DNA of 64,000 nucleotides from Adiantum capillus-veneris (taxonomy: Eukaryota > Streptophyta > Polypodiopsida > Polypodiales > Pteridaceae), in assembly GCA_014529385.2 (NCBI GenBank), contig CM043969.1:11610148-11674147 (forward strand), read 5' to 3'. The notes beneath the pieces were generated by a model. It was not told the origin of the DNA, did not search any database, and worked only from the letters and a program-made list of their open reading frames with translations. Shown piece by piece: positions 34,602-45,178 of this stretch. Within the stretch, counting starts at the first letter, position 1. Every line of letters begins with the position of its first letter. The position numbers and the translations under genes are program-made.

Positions 34602-36969
34602 CCTGAACTATGTCATTCTATCTACGGGAGCAGCATGTTGTACTTACAAGTGAAAATGGCAACTCACAACTCTCATATCAGTGTCATAGCTTTTTTATCA
34701 CTCTTGATTATCTTGTTTGGTAATATTACGATTCTTTCTCACATTACTGCATACTTCTCTACATTTGTGTTTGAGAATGAGAGAACCATTCTATTGTAAA
34801 AATTATTCATCACAAGGAATGGACAGCAGCCGATCCCATCATAAGTTGCTCCAAACATCATCAGACGTAGCAAGGTATAGGGGAGAAGAAGTTCTCACCT
34901 GCATCCATACAAAAACAGAACAGCATTCGTGAATCGTTAGCCTTGTATGCATGTTGTGGAGCCAACTCTAGTTATTTGGCATTACGTGATGATTAAAGAG
35001 GTTATCTGAGAAAAGGTAGTTTTCACGAGGGCAATATATACTTTGATTTTGGGACCAATCCCTATCTATATCATACCAACACCCAACAGGGGCCCCAAGG
35101 ATACTACTCAGAGAAAAGAAGAAAGAAGAAAAATCTCAAACTCGGTGTTTACCTGTCAAAAATCGCCATTCGACCGAAACAATAATTCTTAAGCCAAAGT
35201 TAAACTCGAGAGTTAAAACAGATTCAAACTTAGAGACAAGCTCAATAGTTGATAGTTCCGGTTTGACCAGAGTCCTGGTATCTACTGGTACTCGACCCAA
35301 GGCAACCAAGTATTTTTATTACAGGATCCTTAAACCTCCTGGGACACATTCTATCAGTATGTCTACTTCATCCCCCAACTAAGTTTGTGATAGCACACAA
35401 CCATTCTACCCGCAACTCAGAACACCAATAGGTGTGCTCTTCAGCCTTGTAATAGTTACTCCATTCAATTAAACCCCCATCAGTTCGAAAAAGCTCAAAT
35501 CTGCAGATTTATGATTTTCAGGTCATGTTTGAGATTACCTAAAAGTAATGTGCAGAATCTTTTCAGTAAATCATGATTAAAAAAACAGCGCTCGAGAATG
35601 CTGAGCCCTGCCCTGTACTACCAATTCAGAACCATCCCTATTCCCAATATGGCAAGAAATCAAAGCTATGATGACCAAAAGCTTCCACGAGTACAACAGT
35701 ATATCAAACAAAAGCTGAGCCCAAACCAATACCAGACAGGCCTCATTATATGACAGCCACCAATTTCCAATATTGCAGACATTTGATCTATCAGCATGTG
35801 GTTACCATCCATCAAGGGAGACATTTGGTCTATCAGCATGTGGTTATAATCCATCAAGGGAGACACCACAAAGTGTGGGCCAGAATCTGAGGCAAACTCG
35901 ACATATTCACGACAGTCATTACTTCATTAGAACTTTTTATCATTTCTAAATGCTCTCCATAACCAAAGAACTTCAATGAACATGCTGTTTTCTTTTCTGC
36001 AGACTATGGCTGAGACGTGCCAACCATATATGTGTCAAAGTGAGACCGTAGAAGTCAATTCCAAGGGTGGTCCAAAAAGCCAGATCCAATGAGAAGTAAT
36101 TGTTCACAAGGGTAGAAAAAATTGACCAAATCTCGCCTACCTAATGCAATTTGACCCACTAATAGAAAAACATAAAAAACTGTCTAATGCAGGTGGTGAG
36201 CGCCAAAGTAATGCAAAACACAGTCGTGCAGTAAGAGTCACAGAGTGCACTCCACAATCCCAAGTAGTGCTACAGTATCTGTGAGTAAACCGGGATGAAA
36301 TCCCCTCTCTCGAAGTTGCTGAAGGGCCCTCCTTGTGGCCATTTCATGTACAAAGGAAGATACAGAACAGAGAGCAGCTACACCATGCAAGACTAAGTGA
36401 GCCGGGGAACGTCTCTTGCATGCATTTCTGTTACAGTTCTGGTGTGCTATATGGGCACAGTTCTTGGGCACAACTTGTGGCAAGATGGATATGCTTTTTT
36501 TTTTTGATAACCTGCTTGGCAGTTGGCAATTGAACCACCTCTATTGGACATGATCCTACAATACAACTCAAGGACGAGGGCAAATAAATATAGTTCATGG
36601 ATGCAAGTACCACTTTAGTAGGTTAAGTGATCCACCGAGAAAAATAGGTTCACTTACTAACCCATAAATATGTATGTATGTACCCAACCTATTCAAGGCA
36701 CCATAGTCAGATGAGGCTGAGTATGCGCCTACAGCTTCATCAAGTAGATGAGGGAAGTCTGACTGTATCAAGTTATGAATCCATAGATGTAAGCAATGCT
36801 TGTTTAAAAGATTTTTTAAGTGCTGAAAATCAATGTTCCCGTGAACATTGTACTCGAGTTGGAGCTTTAAAGGATTTATTGAACACTCACTCCATAAGTT
36901 TACCAAGATACTGAATAGCAATCTGTGCCCTTTTGCCTACTAGGCATATAGTATTATGAGTAGTAAACT
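34602..36969. other. Largely unannotated stretch; possible exon remnants
   Basis: No transposon domain seen. A 42-bp tandem repeat lies at 35778-35861. On the minus strand, 36483-36238 (RRALQQLRERGFHPGLL...VECTL then stop) and 36921-36595 (DFPHLLDEAVGAYSASSDYGALNRLG) are protein-like and could be exons, since 36820 follows an ATTTTCAG acceptor-like site, but I recognise neither and cannot join them. Treat as intergenic unless transcript data say otherwise. Confidence 0.3.
35778..35861. repeat. 42-bp tandem repeat, two units
   Basis: GACATTTG.TCTATCAGCATG units at 35778-35819 and 35820-35861, three mismatches. Confidence 0.85.
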
Positions 36970-36974
36970 CACTT

Positions 36975-37940
36975 CATTTTCAATTCGAGATGAAATGTTA
37001 TATCAAATGTCTTCAAACGGCCAAAAGGACCTATGAGGCCAAATTGATACAATCTTGGTGGATCTAATACAATGTCTGCAAAATAAAAATGAAGTGAAGT
37101 GAAAAACTAAAATTATCATCATCACATCAATGCTCTAGGATGCCCAACATCGGGTGTTGTGTGAGAAAGTATTGCATTGGTCGCTGAAGAGCACCGTCAA
37201 TGTCCACCTTTGAAAATAGTCATATTGGACGTCTCCCATGTCGTGCTAGAATAGTCCTGATCTTTTGATGGAGCCTCCGTCGATGTCTTGGTTGCCTTGG
37301 TAGATGTGGGCGCCTATCTCTCCCGAGCTCAATGGCTCTCTCAACTAATATACATCTGATATAGGTGGGCTCTGAAGTCTACTATGAAGCTTGCTCATTT
37401 GATTGCCGGGCCCCTGCTCTAAAGAAGTCAATGATCTCCCTCTATGAATGTCTCCCACTGCTTGATCTCCTCAAGAGACTCTCCTGTGTCTGCGCAACTT
37501 CTAGCAAAAACAACCCGAGCCATCTCTGATCCTGATATCTCATGACTCTAGCCAACGATCCAAAGCCCTCTCCGAATAGACAATGAAAGCGGCCTCGGAT
37601 CTCATAGTATACTGGACAATGATAAATGTGATGTAACTTTGTCTCTGGCTCTATATGACAGCTGGAAAATCCTGGCCTCTGCTGGTACTCTCTTAAATCT
37701 ACCAGTCTGAATCTCTAATTGATGCGATGATGTGCGCACTTGACAAATAGCACATCGTATCCCATGGGATAAATGAGTGTCCTTGTGGTCTGAACACATA
37801 TCCATGCTCTGTTAGTTGAAGAAGATGCTCTCTATAGAAAGCCATCGTTGTGTCCAACTCTTGCGTCGGTTGTATCCATGTGCTCTTGGTATCAAGCTAA
37901 ATCAAACCCTGACGTACAAGTCTACTGAGCTTTGTCTGTG
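36975..37940 (-). mobile_element. LINE-A copy 3, 3' end, minus strand
   Basis: Minus strand blocks: RLVRQGLI*LDTKSTWIQPTQELDT (about 37930-37860), an RCAICQ/SSAHII block near 37740, CPVYYEIRGRFHCLFGEGFG (about 37600), RVMRYQDQRWLGLFLLE (about 37540), a basic tail RHRRRLHQKIRTILARHG near 37270, then the LINE-A 3' UTR (GGCCTCATAGGTCCTTTTGGCCG, 37050-37010) and ACATTTCATCTCGAATTG near 36985. Here the TC array is nearly absent. Heavily mutated. Confidence 0.65.
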
Positions 37941-37953
37941 AGAGATAGGGAGG

Positions 37954-38714
37954 GTGCATCTATGTTCATGGGGAGAGTACACAGATGCATACACTTATCT
38001 TGGGGTAGTCTTCACTGGGCCAAGGTTTTCTTTGAAGAGAGCAGCAGAGACTAGACTAGGCAAAGCGTATGTCATTGCCCGACGTACTATGAGATACACG
38101 GCCGCTTCCAGTGTCTGTTCAGAGAGGGCTTCGGACCATTTTCTAGAGTCATGAGATACGAGGATCAGAGATGTCTCGGACTGTTCGTGCTAGAGATACG
38201 CAGACTTAGGGAGAGCTTGCTGAGGACATCAGAGGAGAGACAGTCTCAGAGACGAATCACAGATTTCTTTACACAAGCCAGGGGAGAGGCAGAGGAGCAG
38301 TCACGACAGCAGATCTTAGAGCCCACCCACACTAGAGGTACGTTGATTGACCGAGCCATGGAGATAGGCAAATCTAGACGCCCATGACCTCGAGGGGTCT
38401 CCCACCATCAACGAAGGCTGCAGCAGAAGATACAGATCACTCTAGCTCGACATGCAAGACGTCCAACCAGAGTACTGGCCATGGAGGATGTGGATGAGAT
38501 TCTACAGCGACCGATGGGAGATTTCATCTGAACCCACCAACCCCCTATTCCCCCCCGAATTAGCTTCAAATTCATTTCCTTAATGTTTCTAGTGTTAGTT
38601 CTTTGTATTCTTTGTACTTTCCGTACTCAGACATAATATCAGATTCACCAATTGTAACTTTTTGGTCTCAAAGGTCATTTTGGCCTTTTGAAGACGTTAA
38701 TATAACATTTCATT

Positions 38715-38717
<3 letters not shown>
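37954..38717 (+). mobile_element. LINE-A copy 4, internally deleted 3' end
   Basis: Starts in the post-RT block EYTDAYTYLGVVF..LKRAAETRLGKAY, jumps by deletion to HCPTYYEIHGRFQCLFREGF, and reads on in frame to MRYEDQRCLGLFVLEIRRL (38151) through THTRGTLIDRAMEIGKSRRP and a basic tail to a TGA at about 38529. 3' UTR 38530-38717 ends GACGTTAATATAACATTTCATTTCA, then (TC)n. It is head to head with copy 3, only about 15 bases apart. Confidence 0.75.

Positions 38718-38793
<76 letters not shown>
38718..38793. repeat. (TC)38 array between two LINE-A copies
   Basis: 76 bases of TC forming both the 3' tail of copy 4 and the 5' boundary of copy 5. Confidence 0.97.
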
Positions 38794-38796
<3 letters not shown>

Positions 38797-38883
38797 CGCG
38801 AGCACTGAGAGCTACAGGAACTCCATGTATGGAGACAACTAAGGAGAGAGATCCTGGGGTCACAGAATGAGGAAATTCAGATC

Positions 38884-39720
38884 TTGAAAATGGAATTACG
38901 AAACCTAATCAAGGCCGAAGTAAATGTAACAGAATGCGTTATGCAAAAGAAACTCGATGAGGCAGTAGCAAGTTTTGAAGCATGGAGAACATATATGGAA
39001 AACCACATGGGGGAAAAAGATGCAATAATCGAGGAGCTAAAAGGAGAACTTGCGGCTTGCAAATCTGCAACTAAGGAGAAGGGAGACGACCAACCTTCGG
39101 CGCTGAAGGAGCTCGAGGACATGAAGGATTAGATGAAAGCTCTACGGGAAGGAGATGAACAGAAATCGAAAACAGAATCTTCATGGGCGGAACCTCTTTT
39201 TAAGACACAAGAAAAGGTTGATGAAGCAGAGAAATGGATTGGGGATGCGAAGAAAGGGAAGGCCCAGGTGCCCGAGGCCACACCTACCTCCACCATTATT
39301 AATATGACCATTCAGGAAGAGTAGAAAAGGAAGAATTGGGCTCTGCATGCGCGGGTCACAGGAATCAAAGACAAAGAGAATGTAGATGAAGAAGTGAAGG
39401 AACTGCTACAACGCATGGGCATCATAGAGCCTACTCACACAAGTACATGGAGAGTGGGTAAGAAAGGAATCAATGAGAAGGGAAACGTAAAGGATAGGGC
39501 ACTTATTCTCCGTTTCCCGAATATAGAAATAAGGAAAGAATTTCTAAAGAAGAGGCCAACTCTTAAGAAAACCAGTATTTTCTTGGGAGATGACCTTACA
39601 TTGGCACAAGTGGCACACATGCAAGAGTTGATGCCAGAGATCAGGGCAGCAAGAGAAAAGGGGAAAATCGCCTTTTATAGAGGAGGGAAAGTAGTGGTTC
39701 CGGAAAAGCGCTCATCATGA
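38884..39720 (+). pseudogene. LINE-A ORF1, L1-type
   Basis: One frame of 278 codons with two TAG stops (39130-39132, 39322-39324). Residues 1-140 are a charged coiled coil (MKMELRNLIKAEVNV..., EAWRTYMENHMGEKDAIIEEL). From 39340: WALHARVTGIKDKENVDEEV, WRVGKKGINEKGN, RALILRFPNIEIRKEFLKK, IFLGDDLTLAQ, REKGKIAFYRGGKVVV. This coiled coil plus RRM-like plus C-terminal domain order is that of animal L1 ORF1p (trimeric RNA chaperone), not the zinc-knuckle ORF1 common in flowering-plant LINEs. Confidence 0.75.
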
Positions 39721-39744
39721 CGGTGCGAGACCTATGGGGCGACG

Positions 39745-40661
39745 CTCCGGATAGCGGCATGGAATTGTAATGGATCATATAGGCTAGATGTAGTGCCTTT
39801 GAAGATAGCTTTAGGGACAGAGACATAGTTTTCTCCATAGAGACACACCAGATACCGGGATAGCTTATGCCACGTGTGAAAGGTTATTTATGGGAAACAG
39901 CTGGTCGACCAGACAAGAGATCTCTACGGGGTAGCCGGGGTTCAGGAGGAGTAGCACTCTTATTTAAAGAGGAGCTGAAACCACTACTACAGATTATCAG
40001 GAAAGATGAGCAAGCAAGGTATATGTGGGTGAGAATGAGAGCCGAGACAGGTAGATTTCTATGTATCGCTATATGCTACTTCCCTCCAAGTACATCAATC
40101 TACTTCTCACCTAAAGGATAGTCCCCTTTCTCCATATTGAATAATGACATATGGGAGTTCTTTAGAGATGGAGACATCGTTTTCTTAGGAGACTTTAATG
40201 CTAGAACGGCCAACTCTCAAGCAGTATTCTATGATACTTCTAAGGAAATGCTTAGAGAAGTGGATTTATCATAGAGGGGGCTTACTAGAAACTCACAGGA
40301 TAAAGAACACACTGAATATGGGAGACATCTCTTGGAGATGGCAACTATACATGGTTTGGCCATACTTAATGGTCTAGAGAATTTCCCTTTATCTGGGGGA
40401 TTCACATGCTTCCCGCACAGGCATGGGGCCAGTACAGTGGATTATGTCATGACTTCACCAAGCTTTATTTCTAGTATCAAGGACTTTAAGGTGGGACCCA
40501 GACCGGTTGGGATTGCAGTGGATCATTCTCTCTTGACCTTATCAATCTCCTTCCAATACAACGCCTCTCAAGTACAAAGGAAGAAGACACACACAAGATA
40601 TACTTTCACGCCAGAGACTGATTCAATCTATGTGGACTCACAGGAGTCAGGACTCACATGA
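39745..40661 (+). pseudogene. LINE-A APE-type endonuclease
   Basis: RIAAWNCNGSYRLD near 39750 (N-terminal strand with catalytic Asn), one frameshift, then a frame from 39867 to 40661 interrupted only by TAG at 40119-40121 and 40272-40274. Motifs: RGSRGSGGVALLF, LCIAICYFPPS, IVFLGDFNARTA, HGLAILNGLENFP, GASTVDYVMTSPSF, VDHSLLTLSI. These are the GDFN, DYV and SDH-type blocks of LINE endonucleases. It ends at TGA 40659-40661 just before the RT frame. Confidence 0.82.
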
Positions 40662-41509
40662 GGCCTGGCGTTTATTTCACGAGCACTCACCGCCTCCGAC
40701 GATTACTTCTCCGGAGATTTGGGGTCAATATGTAACATCATTATATATGGTATCTGGACAGCCTCCATTACCAGATCCGCTAGAGCCATGCCCTGCTACT
40801 AGTAATTTCTTTACTACGGAAATGGTGGAAAAAGCCATTGATAACATGAAGACAAGAAGAGCATATGATCATGTTGGTTTAGTAGCAGAACATCTGATCC
40901 ATGCCAGGGATCTACTTTCAGAAGTCCTTGCTCGTTTGTTTAATCGGGTCATGTGTGAAGGATTACTTGAATCTTGGAAATTATCTACTATCGTACCTAT
41001 TTTCAAGTCAGGGGATCCTATGATTCCTGGGAACTACCGTACCATTATGGTAGGTCACACATTGACCCGACTGTACGCATCCATTCTTGAACAAAAATTG
41101 AGTAGATGGGCAGAGAATGAGGGCATAAGGGCAACAGAACAAGCTGGATTCAGGAGGGGTTATTCCACTTTACATCATATTCTTACGCTCAGAGCCATTA
41201 TTGAGGAAGGAAGAGCAAGCGGGAGAAGGATGTATTGTTGCTTTGTGGATTTTCGGAAAGCTTTTGATACAGTACCAAGGGCCAGATTGATGCACAGGAT
41301 GCAAGAGTTAGGGGTCCCCAAAGAGATTATTTGGGGGATCATGGTCTTATACGGGTCAGTAATTGGTTATGTACATATTCTAGAAGGGGATTCCAACATT
41401 GTTCATTCCACCGTTGGAGTAAAGCAGGGATGCCCACTATCCCCTACTTTATTTGGTATGAACATAGATGAGGTATCAGATTACATTGATAGAGAGGGTG
41501 ACAGAGGTG
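40630..41509 (+). pseudogene. LINE-A reverse transcriptase (N-terminal two thirds)
   Basis: Open frame of about 290 codons up to the E5 boundary. HEAWRLFHEHSPPPTITSPE, MVEKAIDNMKTRRAYDHVGL, WKLSTIVPIFKSGDP...NYRTIMVG (motif 1), EQAGFRRGYSTLHHI (motif 2), CCFVDFRKAFDTVPR (motif A, catalytic D), STVGVKQGCPLSPTLFGM (motif B). Motif C (YADD) is missing because E5 begins at 41510. No stop inside, so this is the best preserved RT in the window. Confidence 0.88.
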
Positions 41510-42076
41510 TGTGCGCTCCTTGCCGCACTGTCGAAGCAAGGGACTTGCCTAAGACTGTGTGCGAGCCACAGACGGCTCCAAGCACACAACTAGCTTAACT
41601 AGTAAGCTCAAAAGAGGGCAATGGTGTGTCACTCACCGCTCTATGCTCCTGCCGTGGAGGATTCCTCGCCGCGAAGAAGAAGGAGACGCCGCTACGTCGC
41701 GCTCAACCGCTTCACCGCCTTCGTGCCGCCGCAATGCTCTCTCTCTCTCTCTCTCTCTCATACACAAACACACAAGGAGGTGAAGAAGAAGAAGATGCAG
41801 ATGGAGATGGAGCAAGAGCACTCTTCTATTGCACAAATGAGAGAATGAGTGAATTTTAGGTTTAGTTGGCTTTTATATGAGCTCACCCCATTCACACTTG
41901 GGAGCCCATGCTTAGCCAACTAATCCCTTGAATGTCCCAGTTAGAGTGCGCCTCTCATCGGCGATCACTCTTACCCTTTTCCTATTGGTCCGACAAGCCC
42001 GGTACCTGACTCTACCAAATACATAATACACGTCCGTCGTAGGTGATGGGGTGTCCGTGAGCCGTGAGGGTTAACA
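41510..42076 (-). repeat. E5 3' LTR
   Basis: 567 bp. On minus it starts TGTTAACCCTCACGG and ends GGAGCGCACA. Contains a CT run (41738-41758) and a TATAAAAG box (41870-41877, minus). Left flank AGGTG (LINE-A RT). Confidence 0.9.
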
Positions 42077-42078
42077 TG

Positions 42079-42089
42079 CCCCCCTTCCT
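42079..42089 (-). promoter_or_regulatory. E5 polypurine tract
   Basis: AGGAAGGGGGG on minus, 2 bases before the 3' LTR. The identical 11-mer recurs at 44100-44110 and 44412-44422. Confidence 0.75.
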
Positions 42090-43449
42090 GATGTAGATTC
42101 TGTCCTCGGAAGCTATTGAGTTGAAGCTCGTTCGTCGAGGTGGAAGAGCATTTGAGATGAATGTCCTTAGCCTTCTTCAGTCACTGCAAAATCAAACAAC
42201 ATTGGCACAATTATTGCATTCTCATAAGTGATTAAAAATCATATGCAGTTTTAGGTAGACAAATTGATTGGTAAAAGAATTTCAAACAATTTTTCAGCAA
42301 TGAACATTAAATTGAAATGTAATCAAATGCATAAACACATGTAAAGGTAAAAAATTAAACAAGTATGGGGTCGCTAATTTGACGGTCAAAAGGCACTAGA
42401 GATCGAATATTAATACCATGGGTAAGCTCTTAATTTTCTGTGGTCAATTAAGTTGTTTAATCGCGAGAGCCAAGTATTCATGTTCGAGGGCTGACTAGAG
42501 GCTATATCTAGAAGACCTTGTAGTTAAGCTACCATAAAAAGAATTTCTCATGAAATCATTGCCTGACTGATTACTTTTTCTTTGACCCCCCAAATTCTTT
42601 TCACAGTGATTCAATTTTGATGTGTGTGCTTATTTTGTATGCCTTGGGTTTTTTGCTTTTCAAGAAAAAGCGCCCATACTGGGAACCTCTAGGGCTCTAG
42701 TACCATAGGCAATACATGTGAGTGAAGTACCAAATCAAGCTGAGATTTCTCTTCCATCTTAAGATTTTACAGTGTGGCACTTTGATTTTTTGTTTGTTCA
42801 TTTTCAGCATTTTAATCTTGTAACTTTGGGGGGTCATATAACACTGATACACCTCCCCAGGCTCATCACACTAGTAAACTCCCTTTATAATACTTAAGCG
42901 AAAGGTCAATAGGGTCAAACCCACTAGAAAGCCCTAATAGATTTCACACAATGCTGCCTAAATCGGATTAAGAACCTAAGTAACCATTGATTATTAGGAA
43001 GGCATTCCCCATGGTATTAAGAGAAGATCTCTAACACCTAACTTGGTCAAAATAGCTTAGTCGGACTGCTTGATTTTTAAACCTAGACAAGTGATTATGA
43101 CAAAAAATTACATTGAATTAAATGTTTGATACTAAGCAAATGCAGTGAATATTAGGCTACCGATCACAATTAAAGCAGACAATCATAGATGCAAAAAAGA
43201 TAAGGGGCAATGCTAATGGACAAGAAACACCTGTTTGTGTCGATGGTCGCGCTTGATTTGAAGAGTGAGTCGAGATAAAGATTCCATGAAGGTCCAAATC
43301 CTATCAATAGCAACACGCTCCTGTACACACTAGGAAACAAAACAAATACCTCCAGGAGGCACATTAGTGGGAAAAGGTACTAACACTTATTGAACACAAC
43401 AAAAAACATAAGGAACCCTAACCTAATTATTTGCACTCCCCCTAGAGAG
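42090..43449 (-). other. E5 3' untranslated region
   Basis: About 1.36 kb between the 140-aa ORF and the polypurine tract. No open frame with protein-like composition; AT-rich. A small frame at 43364-43170 is unsupported. Confidence 0.5.
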
Positions 43450-43872
43450 TCAAGGGAATAGGATATTGTAGAGGTTGGGGGGAAACCCTAAGGCTAAACC
43501 CCTATCCTCGTCGTCCAGATAAACAAAGTCATCATCCATGAGACCATATGTGCCATCCGTGTAGTCCTGTAAATTTTCTTCTTCATCATAGGTTCCCATG
43601 TTTACTAAGAAGGTCACTAGACGCCTATAGTCATCTTGGTCAAAAGGGTAGGCTTGTGCAATGGGAGAAACGCTCTCTACTAAGTATGGATCAGACGTGG
43701 TCAAGAGACATATCAGCCATTCTAACTCCTCAAAATTCCTTTCACATGCTAGCGTACCTATCAAATCCCATTGACATGCAAGCACTGGAAAGACTATGTG
43801 AAATATTTGTGAAAAGTAACGAGGGTACCTCTCACCCAAGGCAGGAGTGGATGACTCTAGCGTACTAGCCAT
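43450..43872 (-). CDS. E5 accessory ORF, 140 aa, unknown
   Basis: Uninterrupted ATG-to-stop frame on the E5 coding strand, between the second-protease module and the 3' LTR. MASTLESSTPALGERYPR, then a tryptophan/leucine-rich middle (ACERNFEELEWLICLL) and an acidic C-terminal half (YDEEENLQDY, DDDFVYLDDEDRGLAL). No signal peptide or transmembrane segment, so it does not look like an env-type protein. Athila/Tat elements often carry an extra 3' ORF; I do not recognise this one. Its integrity, while neighbours have stops, could be chance given its size. Confidence 0.5.
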   Translation of the reverse strand: MASTLESSTPALGERYPRYFSQIFHIVFPVLACQWDLIGTLACERNFEELEWLICLLTTSDPYLVESVSPIAQAYPFDQDDYRRLVTFLVNMGTYDEEENLQDYTDGTYGLMDDDFVYLDDEDRGLALGFPPNLYNILFP

Positions 43873-44250
43873 ATCTGTACACGCAAATAGATGATGGTTA
43901 GAGTGTAAATATTACAAGGGTCATGTTCTTGTGCATAATTTGTTTTTATGATTTGTGTTATGGCTCTTGCTCTTTTACTTTTTTATCTTGTTTTTGTGAG
44001 TATAAGGCTTTATATATACATTCCCTAAGATTGGAGATTAAGAGGTCAGGGAGAAAGGTTGAGAGGGAAGCAAGTGAATAATGGATGTCCACAAACACTC
44101 CCCCCTTCCTTGGGTAGATCATACCGTTTGAAATGATGTCGTCACCCTTTGAAACCAATTGTTCCAGTTGGTAATAGGTGAGGATTTTTGCCAGTAGTTT
44201 TCTATTACCCTAGGTGCCTCGTCAAGTTGCAAGGGTGGTAAGGTACTCTC

Positions 44251-44449
44251 CTAGGATCGAACTTGAAGTGGTTCATCAGGTGATTCTTGAACACTGGAAG
44301 GTGTGGATTCCTTTGTAGCTTCATGGAGGTCCACTATTGTAGGTGGAGGCTGTGTAGAAGCTTTTACCTCTATGGATGTATTACATGAGGAGCTAGAAGG
44401 TTCATGGAACTCCCCCCTTCCTGAGCTAGGTGGAATAAATTGGTTTTGC
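44251..44449 (-). pseudogene. E5 second-protease module, C-terminal end (beyond E6)
   Basis: After removing E6 and one TTTGC copy, the frame from 51617 continues here: ...WAPRQ then NQFIPPSSGRGEFHEP and a serine/proline-rich tail to a TAG at 44251-44253. Beyond the TAG the same frame reads on for about 45 codons (VIENYWQKSSPITNWNNW) to a TGA at about 44116. This proves the module was one coding unit before E6 inserted. Confidence 0.65.
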
Positions 44450-45114
44450 TGTAAGGTCTCTGACCCCAACAAAAAAGAGCACCCTTGTACCATGAAATGA
44501 TCATAATGGAAAAAAGTTACTATTTTTAGCAGTTTTCCGAATTCTGTCAGTGCCATGATGTTTAAAATTTCATAAAGCTTCAAAATGTGAATTAAAATAA
44601 TTTTTGTGAAGATTTTCCAAATATAGTAAGTTTTTGATCACCCGAACCATCCAGTCTCGACCGTCTCGAAAATCTGCACCTGTATCCCGAATTTGAAAAA
44701 AATGCATTTTCGGACCCTGGGGGCTGCTAAATACGGCAGGTACTAGGGCTAGTACGTCTTAGTTAGAGATTCGTATAGCAATTTACGGCATCAAAATCCG
44801 ATTCGTATGACCCGTTTTAGCCTAGAACCAAATTTCCTAAAAATTGTCCGGGGAGGTACCGGGGGCCCGAGGCTGTGTGGGAACAGGTCCCAGCCCACTC
44901 CAGATCTGCTTTAGCAGCTAGGGGGTGCCCTCTTGCTTTGTGGGAGTCTTGGGGAAGCTGCCAAGCGTGCAACTCAGTGTGAGAGTCAGTTTACTGAGCC
45001 AACTGGACACTTGGTGGGTAGGCAACTGGACTTGCCCTGCAAGGACTGAGTGCTCACCCAGATGCATTTAGCAACCCAGATCGATTTTCAGCTTGAGGAG
45101 GCCTATTTAAAGAC

Positions 45115-45178
<64 letters not shown>

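Larger units (their letters stand above)
38794..41509 (+). mobile_element. LINE-A copy 5 (5' complete, cut by E5)
   Basis: Begins GCACGCGAGCACTGAG right after (TC)n, with ORF1 (38884-39720), endonuclease (39745-40661) and RT (40630-41509) in order. About 400 bases between EN and RT are missing relative to copy 1. RT stops after motif B, where the E5 LTR starts (41510). The rest of RT is not found on the right side of E5. Confidence 0.82.

Noticed and set aside
36238..36921. Minus-strand protein-like frames considered as gene exons
   Set aside because: No confident splice pairing or recognisable protein; left as a remark in the unannotated stretch.
43450..43872. Considered an env-like glycoprotein
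   Set aside because: No signal peptide or transmembrane helix; kept only as an unknown accessory ORF.
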